From Pseudoalteromonas luteoviolacea H33-S (lineage in GTDB: Bacteria > Pseudomonadota > Gammaproteobacteria > Enterobacterales > Alteromonadaceae): a DNA stretch of 64,000 bases. The stretch spans positions 1 through 64,000 of the forward strand of contig NZ_AUXY01000083.1 in NCBI RefSeq assembly GCF_001625695.1, given 5' to 3'. A model generated the notes under the pieces. That model worked only from the letters and a program-made list of their open reading frames with translations. It did not search any database and was not told the origin of the DNA. Positions within the stretch are counted from its first letter, which is position 1; every line of letters begins with the position of its first letter. This document shows, in pieces, positions 51,701-60,195 of this stretch. A program made the position numbers and the translations under genes.

Positions 51701-53140
51701 ATGATGTTTACAGGGCGCCCATTAGATAAAAAAAATAAAGCAAAACATATTCAAATTGCAGAGCAAGTGCGCTCAGCAATTCAAAGCGGCCGCATTAAGC
51801 CCGGCGAAAAGTTACCCTCAGCACGGGCTTTAGGTGAGCTGTTTTCTGTGAATCGTCATACAGTAATGAATGCATTGCAAAACTTGGTTGCTGAAGGATG
51901 GTTGGTGTCTGAGTTACGAAAAGGCTATAAGGCTAATAGCCAATTGCCTATCGTGCATAGCAAACAAGTCCATGAACAAGACGTGACATTTGAGCCTGTA
52001 ACGCCAAAATTTGCTGCCGTCATCCCTAAAAGTCCGTCACCGTCTTTAGAAGAATATACCTATAATTTTGCAGGTGGACTGCCGGATATAACGCAGTTTC
52101 CATTTGATGAGTTCAGGCGCAGTATCAATAAAGTGTGTCGTAGTAGCAATGCCCATGCACTTCATTATCAAAATGTGGCTGGAGAGCCAGAATTACGTGC
52201 ACAATTACAAGCATATTTACGCAAAGCGCGAGGATTACCCTGTGATGATGTACTGGTTTGTAATGGCTCACAGGAAGCCTTGTTTTTAACAGCGCAAGCG
52301 TTTTTGAACCCCGGTGAAGGGGTTGCAATGGAGTTACTTGGCTACCCGCCAGCAAGGCAAGCTTTTATGGCAGCAGGTGGTGTGATTTACGATATTAAAC
52401 AAGATGAGCAGGGCTTGTGTGTTGAAGCCTTGGCGGAATGTTTTGCCAGCTCGGCTATTCGCTTATTGTATTTAACACCTTTGCATCAATATCCCACCAC
52501 ACTCACTATGTCGGTTGCGAGAAGAATGGCGATATATAAGTTATGTGTGCAGCACGGCGTTTTTATCATAGAAGACGATTATGATCATGAGTTTCACTAC
52601 CGCTGTCCTCCACTTCAGCCAATGGCTTCGAATGACCCCGCGCAAATTGTGATTTATCTCTCGACCTTTTCAAAAATCATGTTCGCGGGCGCAAGGTTAG
52701 GCTATGTCACCGCAGCACCCGCTGTACTTGAACAGCTGGTAGGATTAAAAAGGCTGATAAATCATAAGAATGACGTTTTGATGCAGCTTGCCATCGCTGA
52801 TTGGATGGCAACGGGCAATTTTGAAAGGCACTTGCGTCGAATGACTAAATTATATCAACAGCGGTGCGACTTGATGGCACAAAAACTCGGTGAACTTAAA
52901 GCACAAGGGTTTGATATTGAATTTAAACAACCGGATGGTGGGATGGCATTTTGGGTTGATTTAAAACGAGATATATCAGATTTACCTGCCAAGCTTGAGG
53001 AAGCAAAGGTATTTGCCCACACTGAACAGGCGTTTTGCCACACTAAAATAGAGAGAGAAACGCACATACGACTTGGTTTTGCAGGGCAAGAACCAGAGAG
53101 AATAACAGCAGGACTTGATGCGATTTTTGCGTTACTTTGA
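51701..53140 (+). CDS. MocR/PdxR-type GntR regulator with aminotransferase domain
   Basis: The 479-residue protein fuses an N-terminal GntR winged helix (QIAEQVRSAIQSGRIKPGEKLPSARALGELFSVNRHTVMNALQNL) to a PLP fold-type I aminotransferase-like domain. The PLP region has CNGSQEALFLTAQAFLNPGEGV, EDDYDHEFHYR and the Schiff-base Lys in TFSKIMFAGARLGY. MocR proteins sense PLP-linked ligands and often control an adjacent divergent gene. Here the divergent target would be the GNAT/PaiB pair. ATG 51701 or 51704 may be the start. Confidence 0.92.
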   Translation: MMFTGRPLDKKNKAKHIQIAEQVRSAIQSGRIKPGEKLPSARALGELFSVNRHTVMNALQNLVAEGWLVSELRKGYKANSQLPIVHSKQVHEQDVTFEPVTPKFAAVIPKSPSPSLEEYTYNFAGGLPDITQFPFDEFRRSINKVCRSSNAHALHYQNVAGEPELRAQLQAYLRKARGLPCDDVLVCNGSQEALFLTAQAFLNPGEGVAMELLGYPPARQAFMAAGGVIYDIKQDEQGLCVEALAECFASSAIRLLYLTPLHQYPTTLTMSVARRMAIYKLCVQHGVFIIEDDYDHEFHYRCPPLQPMASNDPAQIVIYLSTFSKIMFAGARLGYVTAAPAVLEQLVGLKRLINHKNDVLMQLAIADWMATGNFERHLRRMTKLYQQRCDLMAQKLGELKAQGFDIEFKQPDGGMAFWVDLKRDISDLPAKLEEAKVFAHTEQAFCHTKIERETHIRLGFAGQEPERITAGLDAIFALL

Positions 53141-53206
53141 AGGGAAAAAAGGGTCCATGCCTAGACCCGGTATCGACATAGAATTGCATGTGTTTAAAAG
53201 GGAATA

Positions 53207-53401
53207 CTATTTTCTATCTGGCGCCCATGTGAGCTTGCCATTGATATTCGCGATATCATACTTGAGTCTGCTTTCAACCCAGCTACCATCTTCTTTTTGA
53301 CATAATGCGATGATATAGCAATCTTCCTCGCCGGGAATGCCCTCAAAATGGATATTACGGCAGCTCGATTTATAAGATCCCGGGGGTGAAATGAACGACA
53401 T
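53207..53401 (-). CDS. Single-repeat cyanovirin-N homology (CVNH) lectin-like protein
   Basis: The 64-residue protein matches one CVNH repeat: SYKSSCRNIHFEG, then ALCQKEDGSWVESRL, then IANINGKLTW, with the paired cysteines (SSC and ALC) and the signature I-x-N-x-[DN]-G-x-L-x-W. Cyanovirin-N itself has two such repeats (101 residues) and binds high-mannose glycans. This protein is half that size and has no signal peptide, so it may work as a domain-swapped dimer or in the cytoplasm. The start has GGAG about 10 bases upstream. A perfect 20-bp palindrome lies before it. Confidence 0.78.
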   Translation of the reverse strand: MSFISPPGSYKSSCRNIHFEGIPGEEDCYIIALCQKEDGSWVESRLKYDIANINGKLTWAPDRK

Positions 53402-53436
53402 ATCTCAAGTACTCCATTTATCTATATATAACGACA

Positions 53437-53456
53437 CCATTAAGTTAACTTAATGG
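53437..53456. promoter_or_regulatory. Perfect 20-bp palindrome upstream of the CVNH gene
   Basis: CCATTAAGTTAACTTAATGG is its own reverse complement over all 20 bases. It lies 36-55 bases before the CVNH start codon on the minus strand, a typical operator position. As a hairpin it would have almost no loop, so a protein-binding site is more likely than a terminator. Confidence 0.62.
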
Positions 53457-53549
53457 CGCCACAACGTGATGTGAGGATTATATTGAGATTGTGCCTGTAT
53501 AAACATTACACATTATTACACGGCAATTAGGTGCGGGTTTAGGTATTGC

Positions 53550-54023
53550 TTACTGATTTGAGCTATGGATCTTTAATTTAGCCATCTCATCTTCAAATGT
53601 TACAACAAATACCTTATCAAATTCATCTTCCGCTATTTCGACATCTCGACCTGTTAAAAGCTTCACTAGAACGGGTGTGGTATTGCTATGGCCCGCAACG
53701 ATGATTGTTCCCGCCTGCTTCTTTAACATATGTGCAAATTCATCAAGCCTACCAGGGTTGTATAGTGAAATGTGTGTGTCAATTAAATCTGCAAGAGGTG
53801 CCAATGTGGCTTTTGTTCGATTGTAATCTGTGGAATAAAGTTTAGTGGGCTCATAAGGCAGCATCATTTGCGCAATGATTTGAGCGCGTTTAATTCCCTG
53901 CTGAGTTAAACTTGGATCGACACCTTTTTGTTTTTCGGCATGGCGAACCAGTATGATATTTTCCGGCATCGCTATGCTTGAAAAGCTCAGCAAAAAAGCG
54001 ATTATTATAAAAAGAGTACGCAT
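53550..54023 (-). CDS. Periplasmic histidine phosphatase-superfamily protein (SixA-like)
   Basis: The 157-residue protein has a signal peptide (about 1-18). The phosphohistidine catalytic core is RHAEK (Arg27, His28), with Arg69 in STDYNRTKAT and His112 in VAGHSNTTPV. The short length and motifs fit the SixA/phosphoglycerate mutase-like branch, but the export signal suggests a periplasmic phosphatase rather than a SixA acting on signalling proteins. The substrate is unknown. Confidence 0.88.
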   Translation of the reverse strand: MRTLFIIIAFLLSFSSIAMPENIILVRHAEKQKGVDPSLTQQGIKRAQIIAQMMLPYEPTKLYSTDYNRTKATLAPLADLIDTHISLYNPGRLDEFAHMLKKQAGTIIVAGHSNTTPVLVKLLTGRDVEIAEDEFDKVFVVTFEDEMAKLKIHSSNQ

Positions 54024-54135
54024 CGGGCTTCCTGTCAGTTTTTCTATCTACTACTATATCTTGTTCTCGTTATAACTGCACCTTTAGTAGCTTGCATCGA
54101 TTGCTGCGCCATAAATTTATCGTATTACACCAACC

Positions 54136-54168
54136 TGTCCGCTGCGGACACATTTTCTGTCCGCGGAC
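54136..54168. promoter_or_regulatory. Twin palindromic operators (probable enhancer for the export operon)
   Basis: TGTCCGCTGCGGACA (54136-54150, 7-bp arms around one base) and GTCCGCGGAC (54159-54168, perfect) are two copies of the same half-site. Their centres are about 20.5 bp apart, two helical turns. They lie about 100 bases before the adaptor gene, fitting upstream activator sites for the sigma54-type regulator encoded at 58864. Confidence 0.72.
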
Positions 54169-54221
54169 GCTTTTAAATAACAATAAAAATAAAAAGTGTC
54201 TAATATTCAGTGGTTTAATTT

Positions 54222-54237
54222 TGGCATGCTATTGGTA
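54222..54237 (+). promoter_or_regulatory. Candidate sigma54 promoter of the export operon
   Basis: TGGCATG-CTAT-TGGTA resembles the -24/-12 consensus (TGGCACG-N4-TTGCW). The -24 part is good, but the conserved GC at -12 reads GT. If real, transcription would start near 54247, with the twin palindromes centred near -104 and -83. Confidence 0.38.
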
Positions 54238-54272
54238 TCACTTGATCCACTAGGATAAAACGAGAGGCTAAG

Positions 54273-55532
54273 ATGATTAAAGATACCAGTGGACAGGATC
54301 AGTATGTGCCAGAGCGCAGAGCATTTTTTCAGCGCAAGTCAGTGTGGGGTGGTGCGATATTAATCGTGCTCCTATTAACATTTTTGTGGGTATTTATGTC
54401 GCCACAAGCGCAACGTTCTGTAGACAAAGGACAGCTTGATATTGCAACTGTTGAAGTCGGTAAATTAACACGGGAAATTGGTGCCCATGGGCGAATAGTT
54501 GCAGCACATGCACCAACTGTATATAGCCCAGAAGTCGGCGTGACGACTTTGCATGTCAGCGCTGGTGATAACGTTAAAGTGGGGCAGCTTGTTGCACACA
54601 TACACAGCCCAGAGCTGAGCAGTGAACTCAAACAGCAAGAGTCTGAACTTTCACGTCTTGAAAGTGAGTGGCAGAGACAGCAACTAGAAGCGCGTCGTCA
54701 AGCGCTGACACTTGAGAAATCTCTTGATTTGGCAAAAGTGTCCCTTGAGGCTGCCGAGCGTGAAAACCGCCGTGCTCAGCTGTCAATTCAATCTAGCTTA
54801 ATTAGCCAGATTGACTTAGAGCAAGCGCAAGACGATTACGCAAAAGCAAAAGTTAACTTCTCACATGCGCAAAAAGAAGCGGAAATAGGCAGCGATACAC
54901 TTAAGTTTGAACTTGCTGCCGCAAAGAGCCGTTTTGAGAGACAAGCGCTGGTGGTAGAGGAAATAAAACGACGCGTCAACAATTTACAAGTGCGCGCAAC
55001 GGTGGATGGCATCGTAGGTAATTTGCTGGTGCAAAATAAAGCTGCAGTCAGCCAAAACCAATCATTGATGACATTAGTCGACCTGTCCGCTTATGAAGCC
55101 GAACTGAGAGTACCAGAAAGTTATGCCAATGAGCTGGGGCTAGAAATGGTCGTACTGATGCGAGTTGGGGCAACAGAGTTTGTTGGTCAACTGAGTGCTA
55201 TCTCGCCTGAAGTGAGTGACCGTGAAGTCACCGCCAGAGTTAAGTTCACCAATCAAGATATTACAGGCATTCGCCAAAACCAGCGTGTGCATGGCCGTAT
55301 TCAATTAGAAAATAAAGAAAACGTACTGAAAGTCAGGCGTGGCCCATTTTTAAATAATGGCGGCTATTTCGCTTATCGAGTGCGCGACAATTTTGCTCAA
55401 AAGGTTGAAATATCAACAGGTTCAAGCAGTTTAAAAGACATTGAGATCATCACTGGTCTACAAGAAGGTGACGAAATCATCATCTCTGGCTATGATGCGT
55501 TCAGCAATGCTGACTCAGTGCTAATTAGATAA
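54273..55532 (+). CDS. Periplasmic adaptor (MacA/HlyD-type membrane fusion protein)
   Basis: The 419-residue protein has one N-terminal transmembrane helix (about 26-44). A biotinyl-lipoyl-like half motif follows (VYSPEVGVTTLHVSAGDNVKVGQLVAHI), then a long alpha-helical hairpin rich in Glu/Gln/Arg (about 115-235). The second lipoyl half has LQVRATVDGIVGNLLVQNKAAV, and beta-barrel and membrane-proximal domains end the protein. Such proteins connect inner-membrane ABC exporters to an outer-membrane TolC channel. It opens the operon adaptor-ATPase-permease-permease-regulator-kinase. No TolC gene is in the window. Confidence 0.9.
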   Translation: MIKDTSGQDQYVPERRAFFQRKSVWGGAILIVLLLTFLWVFMSPQAQRSVDKGQLDIATVEVGKLTREIGAHGRIVAAHAPTVYSPEVGVTTLHVSAGDNVKVGQLVAHIHSPELSSELKQQESELSRLESEWQRQQLEARRQALTLEKSLDLAKVSLEAAERENRRAQLSIQSSLISQIDLEQAQDDYAKAKVNFSHAQKEAEIGSDTLKFELAAAKSRFERQALVVEEIKRRVNNLQVRATVDGIVGNLLVQNKAAVSQNQSLMTLVDLSAYEAELRVPESYANELGLEMVVLMRVGATEFVGQLSAISPEVSDREVTARVKFTNQDITGIRQNQRVHGRIQLENKENVLKVRRGPFLNNGGYFAYRVRDNFAQKVEISTGSSSLKDIEIITGLQEGDEIIISGYDAFSNADSVLIR

Positions 55533-55550
55533 AAATAAAGGAAACATATC

Positions 55551-56273
55551 ATGCTACACATGCAAAATATTGGAAAGTTATACCAAACTGAAATGGTTCA
55601 AACACAGGCACTGAGAGAGTTTAATTTAACCGTTGAAGAAGGCGAGTTTATTGCAGTCACTGGGCCATCAGGCTCTGGTAAAACAACGTTTTTGAATATC
55701 GCTGGTCTTTTAGAGCCTTACTCATCAGGTCAATATACCTTAGATGGCATTGATATCGGTAAACTCAATGATAATCAACGCTCAGATTTACGTAATCAAA
55801 AAATAGGGTTTATTTTTCAGGGTTTTAATCTAATTCCCGATCTGGATTTATTTGAAAACATTGAAGTGCCACTGCGCTATCGCGGCATTAAAGCCAAAGA
55901 GCGCAAAAAGCGTGTTGAACAATGCCTTGAGCAAGTGGGGTTAGCAGGTCGAGCGCGTCACTTACCTCAGCAGCTCTCTGGTGGTCAACAGCAGCGTGTT
56001 GCAATTGCACGTGCACTGGCAGGAGAGCCGCGATTTTTACTCGCCGATGAACCAACTGGTAATCTTGATAGCTTAATGGCAAGACAAGTCATGACATTGC
56101 TTGAAGAGTTAAATCAATCCGGTACCACCATTGTGATGGTGACGCACGACCAAGAGCTTGCAAGAAGAACACCGCGAAATATCCAGATTGTAGATGGGCA
56201 GGTTGCTGATTTTACACTTTATCAAGGTGGACATGTGGCTCGCGAGGCAATCAACAAAACGGTAGGGGCTTAA
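55551..56273 (+). CDS. ABC exporter ATP-binding protein (MacB/LolD type)
   Basis: The 240-residue ATPase has Walker A GPSGSGKTT, the Q-loop GFIFQGFNLIPD, the ABC signature LSGGQQQRVAIARALA, Walker B FLLADEPTGNLD and the switch His in MVTHD. It belongs to the MacB/LolD/FtsE group that powers export or lipoprotein release. It lies 18 bp after the adaptor and 1 bp before the first permease gene. Confidence 0.94.
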   Translation: MLHMQNIGKLYQTEMVQTQALREFNLTVEEGEFIAVTGPSGSGKTTFLNIAGLLEPYSSGQYTLDGIDIGKLNDNQRSDLRNQKIGFIFQGFNLIPDLDLFENIEVPLRYRGIKAKERKKRVEQCLEQVGLAGRARHLPQQLSGGQQQRVAIARALAGEPRFLLADEPTGNLDSLMARQVMTLLEELNQSGTTIVMVTHDQELARRTPRNIQIVDGQVADFTLYQGGHVAREAINKTVGA

Positions 56274-56274
56274 T

Positions 56275-57588
56275 ATGTTGCTACACTATTGCGATCTGGC
56301 TTGGCGAAATATAAAGCAAACGCCGTTTGTCAGCATGTTGATGATCATCGCTATTGGCATTGGTATCGGCGTGACTATGACGACACTCTCCGTTTATCAC
56401 ATGATGAGTGCAGACCCTATTGCACACAAAAGTGACAAATTACATGCTGTACAATTGCAAGTACTAGATGACGGTTATACATGGCGGACAGAAGATGACG
56501 TGCCTTTGCAGTTAACTTATCCGGATGCCAAGTATTTACTTGAAAACTCACCGCTGGAAAAACGGGTCGCTATGGTCAAGTCCGGCGCTGCTGTGCACAT
56601 TGACAGACCTGACAGTGTGCCCTTTATTCAGAGTTTACGGGTAACCAGTCGCCACTTTTTTGAACTGTTTGATGTGCCTTTTTTGCACGGTAATGTATGG
56701 AGTGAGTCTCAAAGTGAGCAAGCTGCACTGGTTGCTGTGATAAGTGAAGATCTCGCAAACACGCTGTTTGGAAAAACAGATGTGCTTGGAGAGTCAATAT
56801 ATTTAGGTGAACGCCTACATGAAGTGGTTGGCGTAACAAAAACTTTTCAGCCCACAGTTAAATTCTACGATGTAAATAATGATCCTTTTGAGGCGTCGGA
56901 GCAAGTATTTGTGCCTTTTACTCATATCGAAGCGTACAAGGTGCCAAGCTGGGGCAACACCAATGGCTGGAAAAGTGAGGATATTGATTCATTTGAGGAC
57001 TTTTTAAACTCGGAAAACGTATGGTTGCAATTTTGGGTCGAGTTTGATTCAGAATCGCAAAAGCGCATGTATGGGCAATTCGTCATGGATTATATGACTG
57101 AGCAGCAAAAGCTTGGCCGATTCAATAGAAAGGCGCTTGATTACAATCTTAAAACGGTACCGCAGTGGCTGGAATATAACCATGTAGTCAGCTCAGACAA
57201 TAAAATCCTTGTCGGTTTGAGCTTTATGTTTTTGGCTGTGTGCGTCGCCAATATTTTAGGCCTGTTGCTGGCAAAATTTATGAAACGCGCACCGGATGCA
57301 GGGGTTAGACGTGCACTTGGTGCCAGTAAAACACAGATATTTAGTCAGCATTTAGTTGAGGTCGCATTACTTGGACTGCTTGGCTCGATTGTAGGGGTAT
57401 TGCTGGCCCAAGTCGGCCTTGCTGGCATTCGAGGTACTATGAGCGGGTATGACTTAATCGCGATAATGGATTGGAAAATGCTGCTGGTTGCTCCAGTTAT
57501 CTCCATCTTAGCTTGCTTAATTGCAGGGTTATTTCCAGCTTGGGTGGTGTGTAAAACCTCACCTGCAACACATCTAAAAGTACAGTAA
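56275..57588 (+). CDS. ABC exporter permease 1 (MacB/FtsX-like)
   Basis: The 437-residue protein has an N-terminal TM helix, a large periplasmic MacB-type core domain (about 45-300) and three C-terminal TM helices with MKRAPDAGVRRALGASKTQIFSQHLVEVALLGLLGS, the FtsX/MacB permease signature. With the second permease it would form a heterodimeric type VII-like ABC exporter that moves substrate already in the periplasm. The substrate is unknown. Confidence 0.9.
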   Translation: MLLHYCDLAWRNIKQTPFVSMLMIIAIGIGIGVTMTTLSVYHMMSADPIAHKSDKLHAVQLQVLDDGYTWRTEDDVPLQLTYPDAKYLLENSPLEKRVAMVKSGAAVHIDRPDSVPFIQSLRVTSRHFFELFDVPFLHGNVWSESQSEQAALVAVISEDLANTLFGKTDVLGESIYLGERLHEVVGVTKTFQPTVKFYDVNNDPFEASEQVFVPFTHIEAYKVPSWGNTNGWKSEDIDSFEDFLNSENVWLQFWVEFDSESQKRMYGQFVMDYMTEQQKLGRFNRKALDYNLKTVPQWLEYNHVVSSDNKILVGLSFMFLAVCVANILGLLLAKFMKRAPDAGVRRALGASKTQIFSQHLVEVALLGLLGSIVGVLLAQVGLAGIRGTMSGYDLIAIMDWKMLLVAPVISILACLIAGLFPAWVVCKTSPATHLKVQ

Positions 57589-57600
57589 AGGAGTGCAAAT

Positions 57601-58803
57601 ATGTCAGAAATTAAACCGATATTAAGTGCATTAAAGCGCTCTAAAACGGGGGCGATATTGCTGGTATTGCAAATTGCGATTACCCTTGCGCTGGTCAGTA
57701 ATGCCATGTCGATTGTGTTCGACAGATTGGAAAAGATGAATCAGCAAACGGGTTACGATGAGCAAAGTATTATTTCATACCTTGTTGTGACGTATGATAA
57801 ACGCATTGATAAGGCAAAGCAGTTTGATGAAGATATTCAAAAATTAAAAGATCTGCCTGGGGTGATAGAGGCGTTGGCGGTGAGTTCGGTGCCATTGACT
57901 CGAAGCGGCGGGGCTTGGGCGCTCAGTACGGATCCTGATGAACTCAAAGGTAAGTCTGTAGACTCAGGATACCTCTATGGCAATCATACCTTGATCGGTG
58001 CTCTGGGGCTTGAGGTAACTGAAGGTCGCAACTTTACCGAAAACGACGTTGTGTATGATAGAAAAAAAGAGTATCCAACCGTTGCTATTGTGAGCAGAGC
58101 TGTGGCCAATGCGCTATTTGGGGAAGGCAAGGGTTTAAACGAAACCATATATAGTGGCAACAATGCGGCTAAAGTTATCGGCATTATTGATACCATTAAA
58201 AGTCAGTGGCCTAAATCAAACATTGCCGACAATTTGGTGCTTCTACCATTGCAAGACAGCACGGCATATCAGAAGTTTGTTGTTAAGACAACAGAGCACC
58301 AACGTGCAGAAGTCATGAACAAGATTGAACCTCTGCTATTGGAATTAAGTCGTGGACGCGTGGTTATGGATGTTAAAGCACTGGATAAATCAAAAGCCGA
58401 TACCTATGCCAGTGATAGGTTGATGATCAAGATGCTTATCTCGATAGTGGTCTTTTTAGGGGTCATTACGGCACTCGGTATTTTTGGCCTAACACATTTT
58501 AATATCAGCAAGCGCACCAAACAGATAGGTACAAGGCGTGCGTTAGGCGCTCGAAAATCAACCATCTTCAAGCATTTTTTATTGGAGAATATGGTGGTGA
58601 CTTCGCTTGGTATGCTGATAGGTGTAATTGGGGCATTGTTACTTGGACGAAAGTTAATGGGTATTTATGATGTGCCACCTCTCGAGAATATGTCTATTTT
58701 ATTAACTGCAATTGCGATGATAGTGATGAGCTTAATTGCTGTGCTTTTACCAGCTCAGCGTGCGGCGAACATTTCGCCTAGTGTCGCGACACGCAGTATT
58801 TAG
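57601..58803 (+). CDS. ABC exporter permease 2 (MacB/FtsX-like)
   Basis: This 400-residue paralogue of the preceding permease has the same layout: N-terminal TM helix, periplasmic domain, and three C-terminal TM helices containing ISKRTKQIGTRRALGARKSTIFKHFLLENMVVTSLGMLIG. It probably pairs with permease 1 as a heterodimer. It follows 12 bp after the preceding gene, with AAGGAG before its start. Confidence 0.9.
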   Translation: MSEIKPILSALKRSKTGAILLVLQIAITLALVSNAMSIVFDRLEKMNQQTGYDEQSIISYLVVTYDKRIDKAKQFDEDIQKLKDLPGVIEALAVSSVPLTRSGGAWALSTDPDELKGKSVDSGYLYGNHTLIGALGLEVTEGRNFTENDVVYDRKKEYPTVAIVSRAVANALFGEGKGLNETIYSGNNAAKVIGIIDTIKSQWPKSNIADNLVLLPLQDSTAYQKFVVKTTEHQRAEVMNKIEPLLLELSRGRVVMDVKALDKSKADTYASDRLMIKMLISIVVFLGVITALGIFGLTHFNISKRTKQIGTRRALGARKSTIFKHFLLENMVVTSLGMLIGVIGALLLGRKLMGIYDVPPLENMSILLTAIAMIVMSLIAVLLPAQRAANISPSVATRSI

Positions 58804-58820
58804 AGTAAAGACGGAGCGTA

Positions 58821-58850
58821 TTATGTTACACTCATTGGGGTGTAACATAA
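58821..58850 (+). repeat. Inverted repeat between permease and regulator genes
   Basis: TTATGTTACAC pairs perfectly with GTGTAACATAA (11 bp; 13 counting a G-T pair), ending 13 bases before the regulator start codon. No T-run follows. It could attenuate transcription or translation of the regulator/kinase genes or be a protein-binding site. Confidence 0.6.
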
Positions 58851-58863
58851 TAAAAATAAGCAC

Positions 58864-60195
58864 ATGGATAAAATACTGATCATTGATGATAATCCTGCGG
58901 TTTTGCAGTCATTGTCACTACTTTTTGAATTACATGACTATCAAGTTGCGCTTGCTTCATCTCCTTTTGAAGCAGAGCAAATTGTGCGTTACCAGCGCAT
59001 TGATTTAGCTATTCAAGACATGAACTTTTCTGCGGATACGACCTCAGGTGAAGAAGGCAAAGCGCTGTTTTATCAGCTTCGCGCTATCAACCCTAATTTG
59101 CCCATTATTCTATTAACTGCGTGGACAGAGCTGGAGATGGCTATTTCCTTAGTTAAGGCAGGCGCTGCTGACTATCTTGCAAAGCCTTGGAATGACGAAA
59201 AGCTGCTGATAAGCGTTGCTAACCTCATCGCACTTGGAAAAGCTAATCAAGATAGTCAACAGCTGCACCGTCAAGAGCAAGAGCGATCAGACTTTAACGC
59301 AGATGCGCAACTATGCGGCTTAATTTATAAAAGCGTAGCGATGCAGCGCGCTGTTGAAATGGCACTGCAAGTGGCCAAGTCGGATGTGTCGGTGCTTATT
59401 ACGGGCGCAAATGGCAGTGGTAAAGAAAAGGTGGCCGAGATCATTCAGGCAAACTCTCGGTTAGTCAATCAGCCTTTTATTCGCGTAAACGCAGGGGCTT
59501 TGCCTGATAGCCTGATTGAAGCTGAATTATTTGGCGCAGAAGCGGGCGCTTATACGGGAGCGAATAAGCAGCGCATAGGTCGATTTGAAGCGGCCGATGG
59601 CGGTACGTTATTCTTAGATGAGATTGGCAACTTACCGCTCTCAGGCCAAATGAAACTGCTTCGTGTGTTGCAAACCGGCGAGTTTGAGCGACTTGGTTCG
59701 GTTGAAACACGCAAAGTAAATGTACGTGTTATATCGGCAACCAATGCGCAATTATTGAATGATATTGCCGCTGGGCGTTTTCGTGAAGATTTATATTATC
59801 GCTTAAATGTGATTGAAATTAACTTACCAAATTTAAAGCAAAGAACCGATGACATCCTTCCCTTGGTGCACCATTTTTTACCACAGAGAGTATTGTCATT
59901 AAGTGCAGAAAAAGCACTTTGTGCACACAGCTGGCCGGGTAATGTGAGAGAACTTGAAAATGCCTGTAAGCGCGCAGGCGTATTAAAGCCGCAAGGCGAG
60001 TTAGATGCCGCAGATTTTGGGCTTACTCAAGTTCAGACACAGACCACGCAGATACATAATCACGAGCCTTCAAAGCAAGAATTGCAGCAGGCAATGCATC
60101 AATGCGAAGGGGTGATAGCCAAGGTAGCGAGACAGTTTGGTATGAGTCGCCAAGCTTTATATCGGCGTTTGCAAAAGCACGGAATCGACTATTAA
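58864..60195 (+). CDS. NtrC-family sigma54-dependent response regulator
   Basis: The 443-residue protein has a receiver domain (LIIDDN, phospho-Asp in AIQDMNFSADTTSGEEG, Lys in LAKPW), an AAA+ sigma54-interacting domain (Walker A TGANGSGKEK, GAFTGA-loop variant GAYTGA, Walker B GGTLFLDEIGNLPL, SWPGNVRELENA) and a C-terminal Fis-type HTH (VARQFGMSRQALYRRLQKHGI). It should activate sigma54 promoters when phosphorylated by the kinase encoded directly after it, most likely at the twin palindromes before the export operon. The ribosome binding site is poor and a strong hairpin precedes it. Confidence 0.94.
   Translation: MDKILIIDDNPAVLQSLSLLFELHDYQVALASSPFEAEQIVRYQRIDLAIQDMNFSADTTSGEEGKALFYQLRAINPNLPIILLTAWTELEMAISLVKAGAADYLAKPWNDEKLLISVANLIALGKANQDSQQLHRQEQERSDFNADAQLCGLIYKSVAMQRAVEMALQVAKSDVSVLITGANGSGKEKVAEIIQANSRLVNQPFIRVNAGALPDSLIEAELFGAEAGAYTGANKQRIGRFEAADGGTLFLDEIGNLPLSGQMKLLRVLQTGEFERLGSVETRKVNVRVISATNAQLLNDIAAGRFREDLYYRLNVIEINLPNLKQRTDDILPLVHHFLPQRVLSLSAEKALCAHSWPGNVRELENACKRAGVLKPQGELDAADFGLTQVQTQTTQIHNHEPSKQELQQAMHQCEGVIAKVARQFGMSRQALYRRLQKHGIDY

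Noticed and set aside
60102-60194. An N-terminal extension of the histidine kinase inside the regulator gene.
   Set aside because: It would overlap the DNA-binding end of the regulator by 31 codons; the ATG at 60195 overlaps the stop as TAATG and begins just before the first membrane helix.
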